NCBI RefSeq assembly: GCF_036226925.1
Contig: NZ_CP109031.1
Coordinates: 4,588,001-4,652,000, forward strand
Length of the DNA stretch: 64,000 nucleotides
Direction: 5' to 3'
Origin: Streptomyces sp. NBC_00659
GTDB taxonomy: Bacteria; Actinomycetota; Actinomycetes; Streptomycetales; Streptomycetaceae
The notes beneath the pieces were generated by a model. That model had not been told where the DNA came from, did not search any database, and saw only the letters and a program-made list of their open reading frames with translations. Positions within the stretch are counted from its first letter, which is position 1; each line of letters starts with the position of its first letter. The translations under genes and the position numbers were made by a program. Positions 1 through 8,911 of the stretch are shown piece by piece.

Positions 1-186
1 GTCATCCCCCGGGGAACCGCGTCCTGTCCAAGTGCGTTACGGGATGCGGCATATGACGGTGGCCCTTTGTCCGGCACCGCGCCGTACGCCATTCCGTTGC
101 GGCACCGGCGGGCGCTATGGTCCCCGTCGGTGGGTCGAGGTCCTTCGCCCCGCCACGCCCTCGGGGGGAGGGAAGGAACCCAGACG

Positions 187-1515
187 ATGCCCGTACCCGT
201 ACCGCGGCAGAGAGCGATCCCGGCCGTGGAGAGTGGTCAGGCTCAAGCCGTGTTCTCACCCGGCGGCCCATCCGGCGACACCACCGGCGGCCCCGCCGGG
301 ACAGCACCGGAAGCCCACACCACGACCCCGATCACCGGCACCACCCATCTGACTCTCCTGGTCATCGAAGACGACCCGGCGGGTTCGCTCGGTGTGCCCG
401 AAATACTCGACGCGGCCGGCAAGCCGGTCCGGGTCCGCACCGCCCGCAACCTCACCGAGGCCGAGCGGCTGCTCACCGACGACGTCCACTGCATCCTGCT
501 CGACCTCGCGCTGCCCGCACCGGGCCGTGCGGCGGAGAGCGCCGACGAGCTGGCGACCCTCAAGCACGTCCTGCGGCTCGCGCCCGGCCACGCCGTCCTC
601 GCGCTCACCGCGTCCGGCGACGCGGAGCGCGGCACGGAGGCGGTGCGCGTCGGCGCCCAGGACTACCTGTTCCGCGACGAGCTGGACAGCCGGCTGCTGA
701 GCCGCGCGATCCGGTACGCGGTGGAGCGGAAACGTTCCGACAAGGCCGAACGACGGCTCACCGAGTCCAAGCTCCGCGCCCAGGAGAACGCCCGTCTGGA
801 GCGCGGCCTGCTGCCGACCCCGCTGCTGGAGGGCTCCTCGCTGCGCTTCGCCGCGCGCTACCGCCCGGGCCGCTCCCGCGCGCTGCTCGGCGGCGACTTC
901 TACGACACCGTGCGCACGGCCGACGGCACGGTGCACGCGATGATCGGCGACGTCTGCGGGCACGGGCCCGACGAGGCGGCACTCGGTGTGGAGTTGCGCA
1001 TCGCCTGGCGTGCGCTGACGTTCGCGGGCCTGTGCGGCGACGAACTCCTGTCCACGCTCCAGCAGGTCCTGGAGCACGAGCGCGAGAACGACGAGATCTT
1101 CGCGACGCTGTGCACCGTGGACATCGCGCCCGACGGCCGCCGCGCCGGGCTCTGCCTGGCCGGTCACCCGTCACCGCTGATCGCCCGTCCGGGCCGGCCC
1201 GCCCAGCTGCTGCCGTACGACAACAACGGCCCGGCGCTCGGTCTGCTGCCGAACGCCCGCTGGCCGCGCATGCAGGTGGAGCTGGGTGCCGCGTGGAGCC
1301 TGATGCTCTACACCGACGGCCTGATCGAGGGCCACACCGGCGTGGGCAAGGAACGCCTGGGCCTGGACGGCATGGTGGACATGGTCCGCCGCCAGCTCGC
1401 CCAGGGACTCCAGGGCGAGGACCTGCTGCGCGCGGCGGTGAACGAGGCGCGCGAGCTCAACGGCGGGGAACTGACGGACGACGTGGCGGTACTGCTGCTG
1501 GACCGGACGCCTTAG
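187..1515 (+). CDS. SpoIIE-type PP2C phosphatase with N-terminal receiver-like domain
   Basis: Predicted 442-residue Ser/Thr protein phosphatase of the RsbU/SpoIIE class, the kind that dephosphorylates anti-anti-sigma factors in stress signalling. The N-terminal third is a response-regulator fold (acidic EDD pocket near residue 58, LDLALP phospho-site loop, LTASGD), then a charged coiled-coil linker. The PP2C domain shows the metal-binding aspartates in GGDFYD, IGDVCGHG, YTDGL and DDVAVL. The usual receiver lysine position reads DYLFRDE, so it appears to be Arg. The ATG at 187 was chosen over an upstream ATG at 67 because a strong purine-rich ribosome site (GGGAGGGAAGG) lies just before it and the extra residues are low complexity. 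It seems monocistronic. The substrate is unknown. Confidence 0.85.
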   Translation: MPVPVPRQRAIPAVESGQAQAVFSPGGPSGDTTGGPAGTAPEAHTTTPITGTTHLTLLVIEDDPAGSLGVPEILDAAGKPVRVRTARNLTEAERLLTDDVHCILLDLALPAPGRAAESADELATLKHVLRLAPGHAVLALTASGDAERGTEAVRVGAQDYLFRDELDSRLLSRAIRYAVERKRSDKAERRLTESKLRAQENARLERGLLPTPLLEGSSLRFAARYRPGRSRALLGGDFYDTVRTADGTVHAMIGDVCGHGPDEAALGVELRIAWRALTFAGLCGDELLSTLQQVLEHERENDEIFATLCTVDIAPDGRRAGLCLAGHPSPLIARPGRPAQLLPYDNNGPALGLLPNARWPRMQVELGAAWSLMLYTDGLIEGHTGVGKERLGLDGMVDMVRRQLAQGLQGEDLLRAAVNEARELNGGELTDDVAVLLLDRTP

Positions 1516-1598
1516 CCACGGGGTCCCGTGGCCGGGGTAGCCACGGGGTGTTCCGTGGCCGGGGTCCGGCCATGCCCGGCGCCCCGCCGGGCGGGGGT

Positions 1599-1946
1599 CT
1601 ACCTGCCGCCGTTGTACGGGCCGTACGGGCCGTCGCTGCTGCTGCCGCCACGGCGGCCCCGGCCGCCGCCCGACACCTGCCGCAGCGCGGGGCGGACGTC
1701 GACGAAGAAGACGATCGTGGCGACCAGGCCCGCGAGCTGCAGGAAGAGGTAGGGCACCACCAGGTTCACCGCCACGGTGACTCCGAGGATGATCAGCCAG
1801 AACATCTTGTTCTGCTTGTCGGCGGCACGGTAGGCGTCCTCGCGGGCGATCGCGGCCATCACCAGCGCCACCACGGCGAGGACGAGTATGGCTGTGAAGA
1901 TCAGCCACATCAGACCGCCGAATGCCGTCATCAGCACAATGCCCAC
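1599..1946 (-). CDS. Small DUF2516-type membrane protein
   Basis: 115-residue integral membrane protein resembling the actinobacterial DUF2516 family. Two to three hydrophobic helices are visible (about residues 5-32 and 48-83), separated by a charged loop with AREDAYRAADKQNK. The cytoplasmic tail is rich in Gly, Arg and Ser and ends GPYGPYNGGR. The family has no assigned function. It lies on the minus strand downstream of the HbhA-like gene, about 105 bases away, so co-transcription is possible. The start could also be the internal ATG at 1931. Confidence 0.75.
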   Translation of the reverse strand: MGIVLMTAFGGLMWLIFTAILVLAVVALVMAAIAREDAYRAADKQNKMFWLIILGVTVAVNLVVPYLFLQLAGLVATIVFFVDVRPALRQVSGGGRGRRGGSSSDGPYGPYNGGR

Positions 1947-2052
1947 CGCCTGTTCGAGTCGTCTCTACGGCCACCGTACCCGGAGAACGGGCCGGGAACT
2001 CGGAGAGTGCCCGGCCCGTCCGCGTCAGGCGAAGTGGTGTCGCCCCGCTCGC

Positions 2053-2640
2053 CTACTTCGCGGGCGGAGCCGTCTTCTTGGCGACCGGCTTGCGCACCGG
2101 GGCCTTCTTCGCCGGGTTCTTCTTGGAGGCGGCGTCCTCGGCGGCGTCCGCCGGCTTCACCTCTTCCTTGACCTCGACCGGCTCGGCCTTCGGCTCGACG
2201 GCGATGGCGAAGTCCTCGATCTCCTCGGCGGCCTCGCCGCGCCAGGTCCGCACGGTCTGCTCGCCGTGCTCGGCGACCTTCTCGTACGTCTCCCGCGCCT
2301 TGACGGCGTACTCGGCGGCGACGCCGACACCGCGCAGGGCGAAGTCCTGGGCGGACTCGCCCAGCTTCTTCAGGTCGGTGTCGAGGGTGCCGAGGAACTC
2401 CGTCACCTTGGCCTGAAGGGTCTCCTGCGCCTCCTTGGCGCGGGCGGTGGCCTTCTCCTGGACGGCGTTGGGGTCGATGTTCTTCACGGTGTCGATGCGG
2501 CCCGGGGCCTCGGCGCGGATCTGCTCCACGATGCCGGGGACCTTCTTCGCCTGCTGAACGGCCAGGTCGGCGGTGCCGGCGAGGAAGTAGAGCGGGGTCG
2601 GGTCCGTGGCGGCCTTGCGGATGTCGTCGGTGATGGCCAT
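2053..2640 (-). CDS. HbhA-like helical protein
   Basis: 195-residue, almost entirely alpha-helical charged protein with a C-terminal Lys/Ala/Pro tail (KKNPAKKAPVRKPVAKK), the architecture of mycobacterial heparin-binding haemagglutinin. In Streptomyces such proteins have no proven adhesin role; surface or lipid-associated scaffolding is an inference. No signal peptide is visible. The ATG at 2640 is preceded by a GGGAGGA ribosome site; the longer frame upstream lacks one. The XRE regulator ends 55 bases upstream on the same strand, so the two probably form an operon under the palindrome at 3253-3280. Confidence 0.8.
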   Translation of the reverse strand: MAITDDIRKAATDPTPLYFLAGTADLAVQQAKKVPGIVEQIRAEAPGRIDTVKNIDPNAVQEKATARAKEAQETLQAKVTEFLGTLDTDLKKLGESAQDFALRGVGVAAEYAVKARETYEKVAEHGEQTVRTWRGEAAEEIEDFAIAVEPKAEPVEVKEEVKPADAAEDAASKKNPAKKAPVRKPVAKKTAPPAK

Positions 2641-2695
2641 GACGATGGTCCTCCCGTAATCGCTTTCAGCTGAGGGTTGTGTGATCCGCATGCGG

Positions 2696-3226
2696 TCAAC
2701 TCGCGGTCTGCTGCGGACCGGCATCGCTGCCGTCGGCCGTGCGGGGGCCGCGGACGGCGGTGTCCTGTGGAGGCTGGGCGTCCGGTATGTCCTGAGTCTC
2801 GGGTGCGTCGGTGCCGCGGCCCGCGCCGCCGCCCGGCACCTCGGTGCCGTGACCGGTCTCGTCCGCCGGTGCGATCTCGAATCCGTTCTCCTTGCGGAAG
2901 GACTCGTAGATCTGGAGCAGCACCTGCTTCTGCCGCTCGTTCAGCGTGGGATCGGCGAGGATGACGGCACGCGTCTCCACCTCGTCGCGGTCCCGCTCGG
3001 CGTCGAGGATGCCGGCCCGCACGTACAGCGTCTCGGCGGAGATCCGCAGGGCCTTGGCGACCTGCTGGAGCACCTCCGCGCTCGGCTTGCGCAGCCCGCG
3101 CTCGATCTGACTCAGATACGGATTGGACACCCCGGCGGCGTCGGCGAGCTGCCGCAGCGACAGCTGCGCGCTGCGCCGCTGTTCCCGCAGATACTCACCG
3201 AGATTGCCGACGTTGAGCGATGCCAT
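2696..3226 (-). CDS. XRE-family transcriptional regulator
   Basis: 176-residue regulator. A lambda-Cro/XRE helix-turn-helix occupies roughly residues 8-65 (LREQRRSAQLSLRQLADAAG, then SNPYLSQIERG). A short helical region with LNERQKQVLLQIYESFRKE follows, then an acidic, Pro/Gly-rich disordered tail of about 60 residues. The ATG at 3226 gives a standard XRE N-terminus (MASLNVGNLGEYLREQR); the open frame extends far upstream but that part has no ribosome site and would overlap the opposite-strand secreted-protein gene. A perfect 28-bp palindrome 27 bases upstream is the likely autoregulatory operator. Probably controls the HbhA-like gene downstream. Confidence 0.88.
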   Translation of the reverse strand: MASLNVGNLGEYLREQRRSAQLSLRQLADAAGVSNPYLSQIERGLRKPSAEVLQQVAKALRISAETLYVRAGILDAERDRDEVETRAVILADPTLNERQKQVLLQIYESFRKENGFEIAPADETGHGTEVPGGGAGRGTDAPETQDIPDAQPPQDTAVRGPRTADGSDAGPQQTAS

Positions 3227-3252
3227 GCGTCCACCTTGCCCCATCACCGCTA

Positions 3253-3280
3253 ACTTTTGCAAGCACCTGCTTGCAAAAGT
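3253..3280. promoter_or_regulatory. Perfect 28-bp palindrome, candidate XRE operator
   Basis: Two perfect 13-base arms, ACTTTTGCAAGCA (3253-3265) and TGCTTGCAAAAGT (3268-3280), separated by CC. It sits 27 bases upstream of the XRE start codon and about 145 bases from the divergent secreted-protein gene. The AT-rich arms stand out from the GC-rich background. Position and symmetry suggest an operator for a dimeric regulator; the XRE protein is the obvious candidate, by inference. Confidence 0.75.
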
Positions 3281-3424
3281 GTGCCACGCCACGAAGGGCG
3301 TGGCCCCTCGGCCGATCATGACGGCGCCGGTACAACCGTTCGACCTCTGCGCATGTCTGAGGTCCGGGACTTGCAACCCGCAATTCACCGTGTATCTCCG
3401 CCACTTCAACCCAGAGGTAACCGT

Positions 3425-4753
3425 ATGCTCCGCTCCGGGCCCAGCCTCCGCACACTCCGCACGGCCGTCGGCGTCATCGGCGCCGGCGCGCTGATCACGT
3501 TGGGCGGTGCTCCCTACGCCGTGGCCGACGGTTCCAAGACCGGGCTGGTGCTGGAGGCCATCGCACCGATCAACGGAGTGAAGCCTGGGAGCACCTTCGA
3601 GGCGCCGGTCACCTTCGGCACCACGGGCACCGAGACGCTGGAGAAGATCTGGCTGTCGTACTACGTCACCCAGGGTTTGGATTTCGCCGACATACCTTCG
3701 AACTGCGTGCGGTGGGAGATCGGCTCGTACGACGAACTGCCGCCCAGATCCCTGATGACCTGCGAGTTCGACCAGGCCGTGGAGCCGGGTGTCGTCTACG
3801 CGCCCGAGAAACTGACCCTCAAGGCTCTCGACCGGGCGCTGTACGACGATCTCGACGTCACCGTCATGAGCTATAGCCACGGCCCCGACGAACAGGCTCA
3901 CGGGCCCGTGCGCGGAACCGCTCCTGCGGCGAAGCTGGTGGAGCGGCCCGACTCCGTTCTCACCGGCAGCAACTCGGGGAACCCCGGCTATGCCAAGGCC
4001 CGGGTGCGGGTGAACGCGGCGAACACGGCCGACTTCCAGGTGTCGGGAGCGGAGCTGAAGGGCCGGGTCGGGGACACGGTCGACGTCAAGGTGAAGTTCA
4101 CCAACGCCGGCCCCGCGTGGGTGCTGAAGCTACCGGAGCCGGTGACAACCCGGACCCTGATCAAGGTGCCCGCGGGCACGACCGTGGTCAAGGGACTGGA
4201 TTACTGCCAGACCCCGGCAGCCGGAACCTACTCCTGCAACATCGCGCAGTACTGGGTGAAGGAGGACCAGGTGAACACCTACTCCTTCAAACTGAAGATC
4301 AACAAGGCGGTGGCGGGAGCCAAGGGCTCGGTGGCCCTCACTGCCGAAGCCCGCCCGTACGACGTGAACAAGGCGAACGACAAGGCCGACATCCTGCTCC
4401 ACGTCGAGGGCGGTGGTTCGACGGGCGGGAGCGGCTCGGCGGGCGGTTCGGGTTCCACCGGCGGGAGCGGCTCCGCAGGCGGTTCGGGTTCCACCGGCGG
4501 GAGCGGCTCCGCGGGCGGTTCGGGTTCCACCGGCGGAGGCGGGACGACGGGGGGATCCGGGACCACGGGCGGCGGAGCGAACACCAGCGGCGGCTCCTCG
4601 GCCACCGGATCCTCGGGGAGCACCGCCACCGGCGGTGACCTCGCCGCCACCGGTTCCGGCCCGGCCCTGCCCCTCGCGGGCGCCGCGGCCGCGGCCGTCG
4701 CCGCCGGCGCGGGCGCGGTCCTGCTCGTACGTCGCCACGCGGCCCGGCGGTAA
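3425..4753 (+). CDS. Secreted wall-anchored protein with LAxTG sortase signal
   Basis: 442-residue exported protein. An N-terminal signal peptide (about residues 1-34, ending YAVA) precedes two beta-rich, DUF11-like extracellular regions (about 35-160 and 190-310). A Gly/Ser/Thr linker built from a 36-base DNA repeat follows. The C-terminus has LAATG, a hydrophobic Ala/Gly helix and a basic tail RRHAARR. LAxTG is the motif used by class E sortases in Streptomyces, for example for long chaplins, so covalent attachment to peptidoglycan is expected. The ATG at 3425 follows AGAGGTAA. No enzymatic motif is visible; an adhesin or surface-structural role is inferred. It is divergent from the XRE gene. 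Confidence 0.85.
   Translation: MLRSGPSLRTLRTAVGVIGAGALITLGGAPYAVADGSKTGLVLEAIAPINGVKPGSTFEAPVTFGTTGTETLEKIWLSYYVTQGLDFADIPSNCVRWEIGSYDELPPRSLMTCEFDQAVEPGVVYAPEKLTLKALDRALYDDLDVTVMSYSHGPDEQAHGPVRGTAPAAKLVERPDSVLTGSNSGNPGYAKARVRVNAANTADFQVSGAELKGRVGDTVDVKVKFTNAGPAWVLKLPEPVTTRTLIKVPAGTTVVKGLDYCQTPAAGTYSCNIAQYWVKEDQVNTYSFKLKINKAVAGAKGSVALTAEARPYDVNKANDKADILLHVEGGGSTGGSGSAGGSGSTGGSGSAGGSGSTGGSGSAGGSGSTGGGGTTGGSGTTGGGANTSGGSSATGSSGSTATGGDLAATGSGPALPLAGAAAAAVAAGAGAVLLVRRHAARR
4409..4552 (+). repeat. In-frame 36-bp tandem repeat encoding Gly/Ser linker
   Basis: About four copies of a 36-base unit; the unit beginning GGTTCGGGTTCCACC recurs at 4445, 4481 and 4517. Each unit encodes a 12-residue GSGSTGGSGSAG linker segment in the sortase-substrate protein. 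Copy number is likely to vary between strains. Confidence 0.85.
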
Positions 4754-4854
4754 TCCGTTCGGCGCGCGCGCCTGAGGGCGTCGCGCCCGGAACCGTTCGG
4801 GCGGGACACCGGCCGTCGGCTGTCCCGCTCGAACGGTTGGCACCGCAGCACCGG

Positions 4855-7020
4855 TCACCAGGGCAGCGGGCGCGCGTGGATCACGTCCAGACGCGACACC
4901 GCCCGGGTCAGCACCACGTAGAGCCGGTGCAGGCCCCGCGCCTCGGCCTCCGCCATCGCCGCCGGTTCCACGGCCACGACATGGTCGTACTCCAGCCCCT
5001 TGGCCAGACTCGCGGGCAGCACCGCGATCCGGGCGCCCGGTTCATCGGCTCCGGCAGCACGGATCCCCGCGGCGCCGAGCGCCTCCCGCACCTTGGTGAC
5101 GTCGGCGTCCGCGGTGATGACCCCGATGGAACCCTCGTGCGCGAGCGCCTCCCGTACGGCCGCGACGGTCTCGGCCGACGGGTCGGCGGTCGGCCGGATC
5201 CTCAACGCGCCGTCCCCGCGCAGGGACCGGGCCGGCGGGACACCCACATCCAGGCGTTCCAGCACCCGGTTGGCGAGTTCGACGATGACCCCGGGCACCC
5301 GGAACCCGACCGTCAGGGGGACGACGGCCGCATCCGGTTTTCCCAGATGGGCCAGGAGTTCGCCCCACTCCCGCGCCGCCCAGGGAGTCGTGCCCTGAGC
5401 GAGGTCCCCGAGCACGGTCAGGGACCCGAAGGAGGCCCGCCGCGCGATGGCCCGGCATTCCATCGGAGACAGGTCCTGCGCCTCGTCGATCACCAAGTGG
5501 CCGTATCCCTCGGGGTGTTCGATCAGCCCGGCGATCTCGTCGAGCAGGACCAGATCGGCGGCCGACCACCGCGCCGACTTCCACGACCGCGGCGGCCGCG
5601 CCCACAGGACCGCCTTCCGCTCCTCTGCGTCGAGGATCCCCTCGGCCACCCGCTCCAGCGCCTCGGCGTCGCCGAGCAGCCGGGTGAGCAGCTCCTCCGG
5701 GCGCACCCGGGGCCACACCGCGTCGACGTACGCGCCCACCGGCCGGGCCCTGGAGATCCGCTGCGCCCAGGCGTTCGTCTGCGGCCCGGCCCGCAGCTCG
5801 GCCCGTTCCCGCACATACCGCACGACCCGTGTCCGCACCCGCTCCCGCCCGACGGCGTACGGCGGTTCCTCGGCTCGTACGTCGTCCACGATGCGGCGCA
5901 GTACGGCGACGGGGACACGCCAGCGGTACGTGCCGTCCGGCACGGCGAGGCCCTCGGCCGGGACGCCGATGTTCCCGTACAACGCCCGGCGCAGCACCCG
6001 CGCCATCCGGGCGTCGTGCTTGACGGCCGCGGCTCGTTCGCCGTCCTCGCCCGTCACCGGACGGCCGGCGATCTCCTCGCCGATCGTCGACTGGCGCACG
6101 CCGGTCTCCCCGAGCGCGGGGAGGACCTCCGCGATGTACGACAGGAAGGTGCGGTTGGGGCCGAGGATCAGCAGGCCGCCTCGGCGGACGCGCTGCGGAT
6201 GGGTGTAGAGGAGGTAGGCGGCCCGGTGCAGGCCGACGGCGGTCTTGCCGGTGCCCGGGGCACCCTGCACACAGACCGACGCCGACAGGTCGGCCCGTAC
6301 GAGATCGTCCTGCTCGGGCTGGATGGTGGCGGCGATGTCCCGCATGGGGCCGACACGGGGGCGCTCGATCTCCTCGGCGAGGATCGAACTCCCTTGACCG
6401 GTCCCGCTCAGCACGGCCGCGCCCTCCCCGGCCCCGGAGTCGGAGTCGGCTCCGACTGCGGCTCCGGCTCCGGTCGGCTCCGGTGGAACCGCTCCCGGCG
6501 AGGGCCGCTCCATCCCGATGGGTTCGTCCTCAAGTCCCGTGAGGTCGGTGGAGTCGCCGCGGCTGCCGGGGGCCCAGCCGAAGCGCCGGCGGACGGCGAC
6601 GCCCTGGGGGTCGCGGGCGCCCGCCTGGTAGAAGGCGCGCGAGACGGGGGCCCGCCAGTCGACGACGAGGGGCGGGGCGGCGGGGTGTTCCCTGATCCGC
6701 AGCCGCCCGATGTGATAGCTCTGCCCGGCGTGGTCGCCGGCCGCCGCCACCGAGTCCTGGAAGTCCAGCCGGCCGAAGAACAGGGGCCCCTGGGGCAGCT
6801 CCCGCATCTCCTTGGCCTGGCTGCGCAGCTGATACCCGAGCACTTCGGCGTCGGCCCCGGACGCGGAGACGTCCTCACCGGTGACGACCTGCTCCTCGGC
6901 GCCGTCGACCATCGCGGCGAGGGCGGCGCGGCAGGTGTCGTGAAAGGCGCGCTCACGGGAGAGGGAGCGGGCGAGCGGCAGGTCCGGGGCAGGCCGTCGG
7001 GCGGGGTCGGGTGGCGTCAT
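4855..7020 (-). CDS. helD: HelD-type RNA polymerase recycling ATPase
   Basis: 721-residue UvrD/Rep-like superfamily 1 protein of the actinobacterial class II HelD type, which binds RNA polymerase and releases it from stalled complexes or DNA. Visible features: an N-terminal helical arm, the HelD-typical PLVVDWRAPVSRAFYQA block near residue 125, Walker A GAPGTGKTA, Walker B VIDEAQDLSP, a GFRVPG motif and a C-terminal helicase domain ending with VVLTRAVSRLDVI. The ATG at 7020 is used; the frame also opens at 7077 without a better ribosome site. No obvious rifampicin-associated element was found upstream. Monocistronic; the divergent side carries the TetR gene. Confidence 0.85.
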   Translation of the reverse strand: MTPPDPARRPAPDLPLARSLSRERAFHDTCRAALAAMVDGAEEQVVTGEDVSASGADAEVLGYQLRSQAKEMRELPQGPLFFGRLDFQDSVAAAGDHAGQSYHIGRLRIREHPAAPPLVVDWRAPVSRAFYQAGARDPQGVAVRRRFGWAPGSRGDSTDLTGLEDEPIGMERPSPGAVPPEPTGAGAAVGADSDSGAGEGAAVLSGTGQGSSILAEEIERPRVGPMRDIAATIQPEQDDLVRADLSASVCVQGAPGTGKTAVGLHRAAYLLYTHPQRVRRGGLLILGPNRTFLSYIAEVLPALGETGVRQSTIGEEIAGRPVTGEDGERAAAVKHDARMARVLRRALYGNIGVPAEGLAVPDGTYRWRVPVAVLRRIVDDVRAEEPPYAVGRERVRTRVVRYVRERAELRAGPQTNAWAQRISRARPVGAYVDAVWPRVRPEELLTRLLGDAEALERVAEGILDAEERKAVLWARPPRSWKSARWSAADLVLLDEIAGLIEHPEGYGHLVIDEAQDLSPMECRAIARRASFGSLTVLGDLAQGTTPWAAREWGELLAHLGKPDAAVVPLTVGFRVPGVIVELANRVLERLDVGVPPARSLRGDGALRIRPTADPSAETVAAVREALAHEGSIGVITADADVTKVREALGAAGIRAAGADEPGARIAVLPASLAKGLEYDHVVAVEPAAMAEAEARGLHRLYVVLTRAVSRLDVIHARPLPW

Positions 7021-7149
7021 TCCATCCAGGGTACCGGAATAACGTAACTCGGTAACATTCTTTACCCGGTCACGCACTGGATGTCCCTGCGGGCTGCCCC
7101 CGGCCGCCCCGCTGGCCGCCCCCGCCGGGCGAACCCGGGGACGCCGAGG

Positions 7150-7779
7150 TCAGGCGAGCCCGGGGAACCCGGCCGCGAGCCGGGCGAAGGCCCGCTCGGC
7201 CGCCGCCACCGCGTCCGGCCGTACGACGGCCACCGGCTCCCCCTCCGCGATCCGCCGCAGGTTCTCCTCGGCGAGGATGCGGCGTACGGCCGTGATCTGC
7301 CCGGCGGCGAGCCGTGCGTCGAGCCCGGTGCCCAGCGGCTCCGCGAGAGCCTCCGCCAGCGCGGCCTCGGAGCGCTCCAGGTACCCGTACATCCGCGCCA
7401 CCAGCGAGGGCGTCCCGTAGAGCAGCCGGTGGAAGGCGAGAACGCCGGGATGCTCGTTGAGCCCGGTGACGGGGTCCTCCCTGCGCAGACCGTCCAGGAA
7501 GTGCTCGCGGAGGGCGTCGATCGCGGGCCGGCCGGCCGCCCGGCCCTCCTCGACGACCCGCGTGGCCTCGGTCTCGTGGTCCGCGAACCGGTGCAGGACC
7601 AGGTCCTCCTTGGACGGGAAGTACCGGAAGAGCGTCGGCTTGGAGATTTCGGAGGCGGCCGCGACCTCGGCGACGGACACGGCGTCGAACCCCTTCTCCA
7701 GGAAGAGGCCGATGGCGGTGTCGGAGACGGACTGGTACATCCGCCGCCTCTTGCGTTCGCGCAGTCCGGTGTCACTCAT
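7150..7779 (-). CDS. TetR-family regulator
   Basis: 209-residue TetR/AcrR regulator. The N-terminal helix-turn-helix is clear: FLEKGFDAVSVAEVAAASEI followed by SKPTLFRYFPSKEDL, about residues 20-62. The C-terminal ligand domain is helical and unrecognised. The ATG at 7779 (MSDTGLRERKRRRM) was chosen; an in-frame start at 7800 adds seven residues. It lies 10 bases downstream of the APH-type kinase gene on the same strand, so it may be read from that transcript. Its target is unknown. Confidence 0.85.
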   Translation of the reverse strand: MSDTGLRERKRRRMYQSVSDTAIGLFLEKGFDAVSVAEVAAASEISKPTLFRYFPSKEDLVLHRFADHETEATRVVEEGRAAGRPAIDALREHFLDGLRREDPVTGLNEHPGVLAFHRLLYGTPSLVARMYGYLERSEAALAEALAEPLGTGLDARLAAGQITAVRRILAEENLRRIAEGEPVAVVRPDAVAAAERAFARLAAGFPGLA

Positions 7780-7789
7780 GGTCACGAGC

Positions 7790-8911
7790 CTACGCACCAC
7801 CGGGGACCGCGGCTCCGGCCATGACTTCCGCGCTCTCCGCCCGCTCTTCGTACCAACGACCCAACGCGGCCGTGACGCTCTCCGCGGCCGGGACCTTGAT
7901 CCCCAGCGGCACCGTCGCGGCGCTCAGCACCTGCCGGATCCTGTCGCCCGCCCGGGCGAGGAGACTCGCGTCGACCGTCCGCTCCTCCTCCAACGACAGG
8001 GCCGTCCGGATGACGTCGGTGAAGACGGACTGGGCCCTCTTGAAGGCGAGGAGCTTGGGAAGGTCCTTCTCCCGGCCGTCCGAACTGCCGGGGACGACGC
8101 TCTCGACGGCCTTGCGCCACTGCCCGGTCATCCGGTCTTCCTGGTCCCGCGGGTACCGCATCAGGTAGAGGTGGGTGGCCAGGTCGTAGAGCGGGTCTCC
8201 GAACATCGCCAGTTCCCAGTCGATCGTCCAGAGCCGGCCCATTCCGTCGACCACGAAATTCTCGCGGTGGAGATCGGCGTGCAGCAGATGGAAAGGGCGG
8301 CGGGTCAGTCCCGACACACGCTCGCGGAGCCTTCCGAAGGAGGCCTCGTCCAGTCCGAGGTCGTAGAACAGGCCTTTGAAGTCGGGCATATTCCGCTGGT
8401 ACACCTCCTCTTCCGTGAACAGGATCAGCCGCTCCAAAAAACCGTCGCTGTCTCCCTCGGCAGCCCGATAAACAGATGTGCACGTCCGTTCCGCGGCCAG
8501 GGAATCGGGTCTTACTCGGGCCAACTGCCCGAAGAGGGAAACGATTTGCCCGAGAAGGGACGAGGGGATCCCGCCGCCCGATCCGTACAGGGCCCCCAGC
8601 GTCTCGCCCTCGATGAACCGCTGAAGACCGGCGGAGCCCGCCTGGATCAGGTCGGGGATGCCCTCGATGCGCCCCTGCAACGCGCGGAGCAGTTCCTCTT
8701 CGGACGCGAAACAGCGCCGGTCGAACCACAGCAGCCCAGGACGCGGCTCCCGGCATTTCCAGCGGACCGGTTCGGCTTCTCCCGGCCGGCCCGGCAGCGG
8801 AACGACATACGTCTCGTGGTGGTAGCCATGGAGTGGTCCCTCGACCACTCCCGCGTCGCCACTCATCTCAACGGCTCGCCGCAGAGCCAAGGAAACCGAT
8901 TCGGGTGACAT
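7790..8911 (-). CDS. APH-fold phosphotransferase
   Basis: 373-residue protein of the aminoglycoside phosphotransferase/choline kinase fold. The Brenner-type catalytic loop is present as HADLHRENFVVD (about residues 242-253), followed by the metal-binding IDWELAMFGDPLYDLA. The N-terminal lobe includes ETYVVPL and WKCREPRPG. The ATG at 8911 was chosen over 8989, which would add a poor-quality extension. It lies 234 bases downstream of the HAD phosphatase and may belong to the same GntR-headed group. The substrate cannot be read from sequence; a small-molecule or choline-like alcohol kinase is as likely as an antibiotic-resistance enzyme. Confidence 0.8.
   Translation of the reverse strand: MSPESVSLALRRAVEMSGDAGVVEGPLHGYHHETYVVPLPGRPGEAEPVRWKCREPRPGLLWFDRRCFASEEELLRALQGRIEGIPDLIQAGSAGLQRFIEGETLGALYGSGGGIPSSLLGQIVSLFGQLARVRPDSLAAERTCTSVYRAAEGDSDGFLERLILFTEEEVYQRNMPDFKGLFYDLGLDEASFGRLRERVSGLTRRPFHLLHADLHRENFVVDGMGRLWTIDWELAMFGDPLYDLATHLYLMRYPRDQEDRMTGQWRKAVESVVPGSSDGREKDLPKLLAFKRAQSVFTDVIRTALSLEEERTVDASLLARAGDRIRQVLSAATVPLGIKVPAAESVTAALGRWYEERAESAEVMAGAAVPGGA

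Noticed and set aside
117..2171. 684-residue open frame on the plus strand
   Set aside because: Arg/Pro-rich shadow of the SpoIIE phosphatase and its downstream genes; no domain, no ribosome site.
2696..3901. 401-residue version of the XRE regulator
   Set aside because: The extension overlaps the signal-peptide gene on the other strand and removes the operator from the promoter.
4837..7047. 736-residue plus-strand frame antisense to helD
   Set aside because: Product of third-position GC bias; the minus-strand frame has intact helicase motifs.
6960..7080. Rifampicin-associated element upstream of helD
   Set aside because: No match to the inverted-repeat element was visible on either strand.
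7790..8911. Aminoglycoside resistance gene
   Set aside because: The APH fold alone does not give substrate, and the neighbours are not resistance genes.
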